From: Akkermansiaceae bacterium UBA1506
Lineage (GTDB): Bacteria > Verrucomicrobiota > Verrucomicrobiia > Verrucomicrobiales > DEV007
Assembly: GCA_002323995.1 (NCBI GenBank)
Contig: DCQY01000111.1
Location: forward strand, 38,673-44,262
DNA length: 5,590 bases
Direction: 5' to 3'
The translations under genes and the position numbers were made by a program. A model generated the notes under the pieces. That model was not told the origin of the DNA and ran no database searches. It was given only the letters and a program-made list of their open reading frames with translations. Shown piece after piece: positions 1-4,507 of this stretch (within the stretch, counting starts at the first letter, position 1; each line of letters starts with the position of its first letter).

Positions 1-125
1 GCCTCGGTGGAGTGACCGCAAATGATGGGATCGGCACGAACGACGAGGATTAGGTTTTGAGGGTCAGATGAGGAGGGGGATTCACCTGTGAATGTTTCTA
101 CGGTAGAATGAGGGGTCTCGTACAT
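1..125 (-). CDS. N-terminal fragment of an unidentified protein, cut by left edge
   Basis: Reading leftward from the ATG at 125-123, the frame stays open for 41 codons to the window edge, so only the N-terminus is visible. The first ~22 residues are polar and Ser/Thr/Pro-rich. They are followed by a hydrophobic beta-strand-like run (NLILVVRADP) and then IICGHSTEA. A strand ending in a small turn and followed by Gly-His-Ser-Thr resembles the opening of a Rossmann-type or GT-B glycosyltransferase fold, but this is a guess from a short fragment and I do not recognise the family with confidence. The same frame stays open upstream of the ATG to a TAA at 188-186. It contains a possible TTG start at 176, which would add 17 residues (SVRSVDNPQTLVKM near the junction). 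Neither start has a Shine-Dalgarno sequence. It is co-directional with the GH92 gene, whose stop lies 166 bp upstream, so co-transcription is possible but unproven. Confidence 0.5.
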   Translation of the reverse strand, partial: MYETPHSTVETFTGESPSSSDPQNLILVVRADPIICGHSTE

Positions 126-212
126 TTTAACTAAGGTTTGAGGGTTATCGACAGAACGAACACTTACTGCGGACAACGTCGCAGATTACGTGCCAAGATG
201 GGTTTATTTAGG

Positions 213-241
213 AAGTGTGAAACACTTTTGCGGTAGCAAAA
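213..241. repeat. Two abutting small hairpins downstream of the GH92 gene
   Basis: Hairpin one is AAGTGT (213-218), loop GAA, ACACTT (222-227). Hairpin two is TTTTGC (226-231), loop GGTA, GCAAAA (236-241). Both stems are perfect 6-bp repeats, and they share two bases, so they would compete rather than form together. They lie 51-79 bp beyond the GH92 stop codon on the minus strand, where a terminator would be expected. On that strand the last hairpin is followed by CCTAAATAAA rather than a T-run, so a classical intrinsic terminator is not clearly shown. On the plus strand hairpin one runs into TTTT. A weak terminator or an mRNA 3'-end stabiliser is possible. Confidence 0.3.
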
Positions 242-291
242 ATGTCACGATGCCCAAGAAGCAGATGAGTAAGCCACTGGAAATTATCGAC

Positions 292-2448
292 CTACGAAAT
301 GAATGAAGGTGGGCGCGACTCATTCGCCCAGCGAGAAGGCTTCGGACCCATTTCCAATGTAAGCGTCGCTTCGGCGGAGAACTCGGAAAGCTTTAGATAG
401 GCTCTGTCGAGAGGGTTTCCGTTGAGCCAAGCCTTCTGGACATAGTAGTTTTTCGCGCTCTGATTCTGCGCAATAACCCGGAAATCCCCACCATATAGTT
501 TCAAACTTGCTGAATCAAAGATCGGACTTCCGATCAGCATAATAGGCAACCCGGTCACCGGGAAGAGTCCGATAGCGCTCCAAACATACCATGAAGAGAG
601 GCCTCCCGAATCGTCATTTCCGGGCAGACCGCCTTTTCCAGTGGCGAACTGGTAGCGCATCACGCTTCGGACGACCTCTGCTGTACGATCATGTCTTCCT
701 GCCCAGATGTAAGCATATGGAGCCTCCATATCGGGCTCGTTGTTTAGGCCCTCAAATGAATGAACTGTTTGCCCGTGCGCTGGCTCCTTAAAACCAAAGA
801 ATTGGTCGAGTAATTCGACAAATCTCTCTTCTCCCCCGGCTAGCTTGATTCGACCAACCATGTCGTGGATGAAACGGAAGGAATAGTTCCAGTTTTCCCC
901 CTCGTAATAGTCCGAATTTTCTCGCAAGAGCCCAGTCTTTTTATCGAAGGCGTTAGGCCAGTGATAGGCTAAGGGAATGCTGCCATCGTAAATGATTTGA
1001 TCACCCAGTCGCTTGGCCATCTGCGCGATACACCAGTTGGCAAATGCTAAATCGAGGGTGTGTGAGAGTGGGTGGACGACGTGATTTCGAGAAAATTCAG
1101 AGAACTTACCACCTCGACCGCGAAGGCTTGTCTTCCAGAGCAAACGTAGTACTGAGTCCCAGTCTCCCTGAATGCCGCGCATGTGAGCATCGTTGAGAAT
1201 CATATGACAAAGTCCGGTGGCCTGCTTAGAAAAACGCTCCGGGGCATTATCCATAAGGTAGCTGATAGGAAATGCCCCCTCACGTTTTGCGACATCAACG
1301 AGAAACGACACAAAGTCAGCGCCTAATTCGGGCCACAAGGTCATGAGTAGCGGCAACTGTGTTTTGTAGAGGTCCCATAATGTTGAGAGATCAAAGAAAA
1401 ACGGGCCTGGTTCTCCCGAGAACGGGTTTTCGTCCGTAAAATTCGCAGGTTTGATCGTGGAATGATAAAAGGCGGAATAAAAAATTTCCCGCAATTCGTC
1501 AGTCCCGCCTTCGACATGAATTTTTGAAAGAATACTTTCCCATTTAGAATCGGCTTCTGATGCAACTGCTTCGAAGGTTAGGTGCCGATTCAGTCCAACC
1601 GCTTCGCCGGGACGTTCCTTACAATGGAGTGAAAATCCAATTCGAACCTCAATGGCATCGCCCGGAGACATCGCTTCGAACCAGGCTCCAAAGGGCAATT
1701 TTTGGCTCTTCGCCTCCTTCTTAGCTTTGTAAGCACCGACCCCCTCGAGAATTTTTCGATCTTCCCAAAAACCAGATGATTTGATGGGTGTAGTACACTC
1801 AAGACGGAAAAAGAAGGGGATCCCTTCGATAATCACGCGCCCCTGGCAGGTCGTTGGGTTGATAAACTTTGCTTTTCCTTTCTCAGGATAAGCCTTCATT
1901 CCCTCGATTAGCAGTCCACCAGCACTGAAATCAATGGCAACCTTTCCGGTGACTGAAGAAGGAAAGGCATAATGATGAATCGCCGTCCGTCTCGTACAGG
2001 TCGCCTTGAAAGAGACGTTCGATTCTTTGAATTCACCAGAGTAAAATCCAGGCCTCGCCTGCTCATTCACCAAGCTGTAACGCCTACCTAAGCCATCGAG
2101 GCCTTCGCCGACTAGCGGGGTGGTTAAGAAGTAGTTGTAATACTGACGAATCCTACCGGTGCCAGATTGTTGGAAGTGGGCCAGTCCGACGATTTCATGA
2201 CGATCAAAGAGTTTCTCGGGAACGTCACCCGTAAGCGAAACGTTATTCTGGCCGTAACCTGTCACGTAGGCGCCGGAATACGCGCAGATCGAAACCATCC
2301 CAAATGGCAGCGTAGCGCCCGGATGGGTATTGCCAACGGGGGGTTTTGCGCACCACCAATGGCTGGCGATTCCTTCAGGGGAGGGCAGTCGCGTCGTATC
2401 ATTACCCAAAAACGGGTCGACATAACGGGCGTTTCCAGAATCGGACAT
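292..2448 (-). CDS. GH92 family glycosidase (alpha-mannosidase family), no signal peptide
   Basis: This 718-residue protein has the signatures of glycoside hydrolase family 92, calcium-dependent inverting exo-alpha-mannosidases. An N-terminal beta-sandwich opens with YVDPFLG (9-15) and GNTHPGATLPFGM (39-51). SGTG follows at 95-98. The (alpha/alpha)6 barrel region shows FYSAFYHSTIKP (323-334), LWDLYKTQLPLL (357-368), YYEGENWNYSF (514-524), NNEP (569-572), and GLPGNDDSGGLSSWYVWSAIG (607-627, shown here by its ends), then IGSPIFD (639-645). By family analogy Glu516 is the likely general acid and Asp612/Asp613 lie in the base region; I recall E533 and D642/D644 for BT3990, and the alignment is by eye. 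Length is normal for the family. Most relatives are exported, but here conserved sequence begins at residue 9 and an in-frame TAA lies five codons upstream of the ATG, so no signal peptide or earlier start is possible: the enzyme looks cytoplasmic. The segment around HFQQSGTGRIRQYYNY (91-106) differs from the usual HLSGTG form, suggesting a divergent clade. It is divergent from the sulfatase gene. Exact linkage specificity cannot be read from the sequence. Confidence 0.93.
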   Translation of the reverse strand: MSDSGNARYVDPFLGNDTTRLPSPEGIASHWWCAKPPVGNTHPGATLPFGMVSICAYSGAYVTGYGQNNVSLTGDVPEKLFDRHEIVGLAHFQQSGTGRIRQYYNYFLTTPLVGEGLDGLGRRYSLVNEQARPGFYSGEFKESNVSFKATCTRRTAIHHYAFPSSVTGKVAIDFSAGGLLIEGMKAYPEKGKAKFINPTTCQGRVIIEGIPFFFRLECTTPIKSSGFWEDRKILEGVGAYKAKKEAKSQKLPFGAWFEAMSPGDAIEVRIGFSLHCKERPGEAVGLNRHLTFEAVASEADSKWESILSKIHVEGGTDELREIFYSAFYHSTIKPANFTDENPFSGEPGPFFFDLSTLWDLYKTQLPLLMTLWPELGADFVSFLVDVAKREGAFPISYLMDNAPERFSKQATGLCHMILNDAHMRGIQGDWDSVLRLLWKTSLRGRGGKFSEFSRNHVVHPLSHTLDLAFANWCIAQMAKRLGDQIIYDGSIPLAYHWPNAFDKKTGLLRENSDYYEGENWNYSFRFIHDMVGRIKLAGGEERFVELLDQFFGFKEPAHGQTVHSFEGLNNEPDMEAPYAYIWAGRHDRTAEVVRSVMRYQFATGKGGLPGNDDSGGLSSWYVWSAIGLFPVTGLPIMLIGSPIFDSASLKLYGGDFRVIAQNQSAKNYYVQKAWLNGNPLDRAYLKLSEFSAEATLTLEMGPKPSRWANESRPPSFIS

Positions 2449-2467
2449 AAGCGGGGAGTTTGCTTAG

Positions 2468-2477
2468 AAAGCGCTTT
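2468..2477. promoter_or_regulatory. LacI-family-like operator palindrome
   Basis: AAAGCGCTTT is a perfect 10-bp palindrome with a central CpG-type core (A-x-CG-x-T form, here AAAG/CGCTTT), the shape bound by many LacI/GalR-family sugar regulators and by catabolite control sites. It sits 20-29 bp upstream of the GH92 ATG, inside the zone where that gene's promoter must lie, so a bound repressor would be expected to block GH92 transcription. It is also ~216 bp from the sulfatase start. No second copy was found in the window and no regulator gene is visible, so the assignment rests on motif shape and position only. Confidence 0.4.
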
Positions 2478-2657
2478 TCCGTTAAAGCAATATAGAGGCC
2501 AAGTAACAAATAAATGCTACGACTTTCTTAAAATCAGCTAGATGGAGCAATAAGGCTCAATCCAGTTTCAAAATAATTCACTGCTTTAACCATAGTGAAC
2601 TCCGCTGCCAAAAAGTGAGGTATCCTCTGACACTCGTCAATATAGCGCGTCGCCGAG

Positions 2658-2686
2658 TTGACCTTGGAAGGGGGGGTGCATACTAT
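2658..2686 (+). promoter_or_regulatory. Sigma70-like promoter of the sulfatase gene, probably leaderless
   Basis: TTGACC (2658-2663) matches the -35 consensus at five of six bases. TACTAT (2681-2686) matches the -10 consensus at four of six, including the key A at position 2 and T at position 6. The spacer is exactly 17 bp. It contains a run of seven G (2670-2676). The expected transcription start, about seven bases past the -10, is 2693, the A of the sulfatase ATG. The mRNA would then begin at or within a base or two of the start codon (leaderless), which fits the absence of a properly spaced Shine-Dalgarno sequence. Confidence 0.5.
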
Positions 2687-2692
2687 CAGGGC

Positions 2693-4231
2693 ATGCGTTT
2701 ACGACACCTGCTCTCTGCGAGTTTAATACTAAGCCTTTCCAGCCTTCTTTTCGCGGAAGAAAAGCCAAATCTGCTCGTTATTCTAACAGATGACCAGCGC
2801 TACGACGCGATGGGCTTTATGGGGCATCCATTTCTAGAGACGCCGACATTAGACCGAATCGCCGAAGAGGGAGTTCATTTTAAAAATGCGGTAGTGACAA
2901 CCTCACTCTGCTCACCTAGTCGTGCTTCCATCCTGACAGGGCTTTATGCGCATAACCACGGTGTCGTCGACAATTATAATCCGTTTTCGGACAAGCTCGT
3001 CTTTTTCCCAAAGTATCTTCAGAATGCAGGCTATGAAACTGCGTTCGTTGGTAAATGGCACATGGGCGGAGAGATTGATTACCCGCAGCCTGGTTTTGAT
3101 CACTGGGTCGCGTTCAAGGGGCAAGGCGTCTATTTTGCCGACCCGGCGAAGGCTAAAGTTAAGGGGCGCTACGTACCGCAAGTTAGCCGTGACGGTTTGA
3201 ATGTAAACGGTGAGCGAGTGCCGCAGGAAGGCTACATCACTGATGTTCTGACTGATTACGCAACTGATTGGCTTAAAGGGCGAGAGAGCGGTAAGCCGTG
3301 GATGCTCTACCTTTCACATAAAGCAGTTCATGCTGACTTCCTTCCTGCCAACCGTCATGCTTATTGTTACGAAAACGAAATTTATGAAAAGCCGGTCACA
3401 TGGTTTGAGCAACCTGAGATGTTTCGTGACGTTCCTTTGTGGGTGCAGAACCAACGCAATAGCCGTCACGGCGAAGAGTTCGCGTATTACACTAACCTCG
3501 ACATCGCGACCTACTACAAGCGCTACTGCGAAACCATCCGAGCGATCGACGATAGCACCGGTGCAGTTCTCAAAGAGCTTGAGGATCGTGGCGAACTGGA
3601 CAGCACTGTGATTTTATTTATGGCCGATAACGGTTTTCTTTTTGGAGAGCGAGGACTGATAGATAAGCGCAATGCTTACGATGCTTCGGTTAGAATCCCT
3701 ATGCTGCTTCGTTACCCTAAGCGTGTCAGAGGAGGACAGGTTTTGACGGAAGTTGTAGCCAACATTGATGTGGCTCCTACCATGCTTGATTTTGCAGGGG
3801 CTGAGATCCCCAGCGATATGGATGGGAAAAGCATGAAACCACTTGTCACTGGTGATGAAACAGAGTGGCGCGACTACCTACTCTACGAGTATTACTGGGA
3901 AAGAAATTACCCTCATACGCCTACGACCCACGCCGTCCTCGGTGAACGCTTTAAGTATATCCGATACCACGGAGTTTGGGATATAGATGAACTATTCGAT
4001 TTAGACAAAGATCCCAAAGAGCGAATCAATCTCATTAACGACCCCCAGTATTCTGAGATGGTTGAAGAGTTAAACCAACGGCTTTTTGATCTGTTAGAAG
4101 AGACCAAGGGAACGGAAATGCCGATAATGCGGGACCGGGGAATCAAATTCCTACATCGCAAGTCTGGGGGTGAAAAAGAGGCGCCATTTCCGGACTGGTT
4201 CTATCGTGAGCCGGACACACCAGTGAATTGA
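2693..4231 (+). CDS. Secreted S1-family sulfatase (N-acetylglucosamine-6-sulfatase-like)
   Basis: This formylglycine-dependent sulfatase of 512 residues hydrolyses sulfate esters on glycans outside the cytoplasm. Numbering from the ATG at 2693, residues 1-21 form a signal peptide: basic n-region MRLRH, Leu/Ser-rich core, likely cleavage after LLFA. The mature enzyme opens with PNLLVILTDDQR, giving metal ligands Asp33-Asp34. Cys73 in CSPSRASILTG (73-83) is the residue oxidised to formylglycine by a maturation enzyme in trans. GKWH supplies Lys121 and His123, SHKAVH supplies His209, ADNG supplies Asp312-Asn313, and DKR supplies Lys325. The full catalytic set is therefore present. The run GFMGHPFLETPTLDRIA and the VTTSLCSPSR context resemble N-acetylglucosamine-6-sulfatases and mucin-desulfating enzymes (SulfAtlas S1_11 as I recall), but substrate is inferred. 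The frame is open 26 codons further upstream to an ATG at 2615. That start would bury the signal peptide behind an Arg-rich extension and precede the promoter, so it is rejected. Divergent from the GH92 gene, it likely belongs to the same glycan-use locus. Confidence 0.94.
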   Translation: MRLRHLLSASLILSLSSLLFAEEKPNLLVILTDDQRYDAMGFMGHPFLETPTLDRIAEEGVHFKNAVVTTSLCSPSRASILTGLYAHNHGVVDNYNPFSDKLVFFPKYLQNAGYETAFVGKWHMGGEIDYPQPGFDHWVAFKGQGVYFADPAKAKVKGRYVPQVSRDGLNVNGERVPQEGYITDVLTDYATDWLKGRESGKPWMLYLSHKAVHADFLPANRHAYCYENEIYEKPVTWFEQPEMFRDVPLWVQNQRNSRHGEEFAYYTNLDIATYYKRYCETIRAIDDSTGAVLKELEDRGELDSTVILFMADNGFLFGERGLIDKRNAYDASVRIPMLLRYPKRVRGGQVLTEVVANIDVAPTMLDFAGAEIPSDMDGKSMKPLVTGDETEWRDYLLYEYYWERNYPHTPTTHAVLGERFKYIRYHGVWDIDELFDLDKDPKERINLINDPQYSEMVEELNQRLFDLLEETKGTEMPIMRDRGIKFLHRKSGGEKEAPFPDWFYREPDTPVN

Positions 4232-4507
4232 CGAGAGGTTTCTTTGAGGGTGAGACTTCCTAACCTATTTTATCGAACTCTTACCGGTCTTTCGCCGTGA
4301 CTACTGGATCCAGTGGTGAAAACGGCAGAAGCCAGTAGCGGGTAGCAATATAACATGCGAACTGGGTGCCGTCTTTGCTGCGGCGATTGTCTCGGAGTAA
4401 AAGGGCAAGCTTACTGGTGCATGGGCTAAAAGTTAAGGGTCTAAGCTTCTAGCTCTAAGTGCTAGACAGTTAGGATCGGTTAAGCGATGATCTAACGGGT
4501 TTCGCTC
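4232..4507. other. Intergenic region with small inverted repeats, no confident gene
   Basis: These 276 bp lie between the sulfatase stop and the prepilin peptidase start. Just after the sulfatase, AGGTT (4236-4240) can pair with AACCT (4262-4266) before ATTTTAT, a weak terminator candidate at best. ACTGGATCCAGT (4303-4314) is a perfect 12-bp palindrome, and CTACTGG (4301-4307) also pairs with CCAGTAG (4332-4338). TCTAGC/GCTAGA (4448-4453/4461-4466) forms a 6-bp stem with a 7-base loop. A 24-codon Cys-rich frame at 4355-4429 is treated as a finding, not a gene. There is no tRNA-like or known riboswitch pattern that I can recognise. Confidence 0.5.
4469..4496 (+). promoter_or_regulatory. Hairpin and possible extended -10 just upstream of prepilin peptidase start
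   Basis: GTTAGGATC (4469-4477) pairs with GATCTAAC (4489-4496) as an 8-bp stem with one bulged G and an 11-base loop, ending 11 bases before the ATG. The right arm overlaps TGATCTAAC, which reads as an extended -10 (TGN followed by TCTAAC, four of six consensus bases). A transcript from it would start near 4503 with almost no leader. The -35 position is poor. No Shine-Dalgarno sequence precedes the gene, in keeping with this reading, but support is weak. Confidence 0.25.

Larger units (their letters stand above)
2449..2692. promoter_or_regulatory. Shared divergent control region between GH92 and sulfatase genes
   Basis: These 244 bp separate two start codons pointing away from each other, so the segment must carry both promoters. 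Visible elements are an operator-like palindrome close to the GH92 start and a strong promoter-like pair abutting the sulfatase start (listed separately). A weaker GH92 promoter candidate on the minus strand is TTGCTT (2490-2485) with TTCTAA (2469-2464) at only 15 bp spacing, which is poor. A small imperfect hairpin around 2611-2634 (GAGG-TAT-CCTC core with outer AGTG/CACT) is also present. Neither start codon has a clear Shine-Dalgarno sequence. I see no convincing gene in this segment. Confidence 0.6.

Noticed and set aside
2167..2541. 124-codon open frame on the plus strand over the start of GH92
   Set aside because: It overlaps the conserved N-terminal motifs of GH92 in antisense, has no recognisable domain and crosses the control region; a shadow frame.
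2666..2676. GGAAGGGGGGG as a Shine-Dalgarno sequence for the sulfatase
   Set aside because: It lies 16 or more bases from the ATG and falls in the promoter spacer. The frame-incompatible GTG at 2676 does not rescue it.
2615..2692. Longer sulfatase start at ATG 2615 (26 extra residues)
   Set aside because: The extension is Arg-rich and would place the hydrophobic signal sequence internally. It also begins upstream of the promoter-like hexamers, and the ATG at 2693 gives a textbook signal peptide.
2912..3611. Open frames of 84-93 codons on both strands inside the sulfatase gene
   Set aside because: They lie wholly within well-conserved sulfatase coding sequence, and their translations are low-complexity and Arg/Ser-rich with no motif.
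4232..4507. tRNA, riboswitch or small RNA gene in the intergenic region
   Set aside because: No cloverleaf, CCA end or familiar conserved riboswitch core was recognisable; only short stems of 5-8 bp were found.
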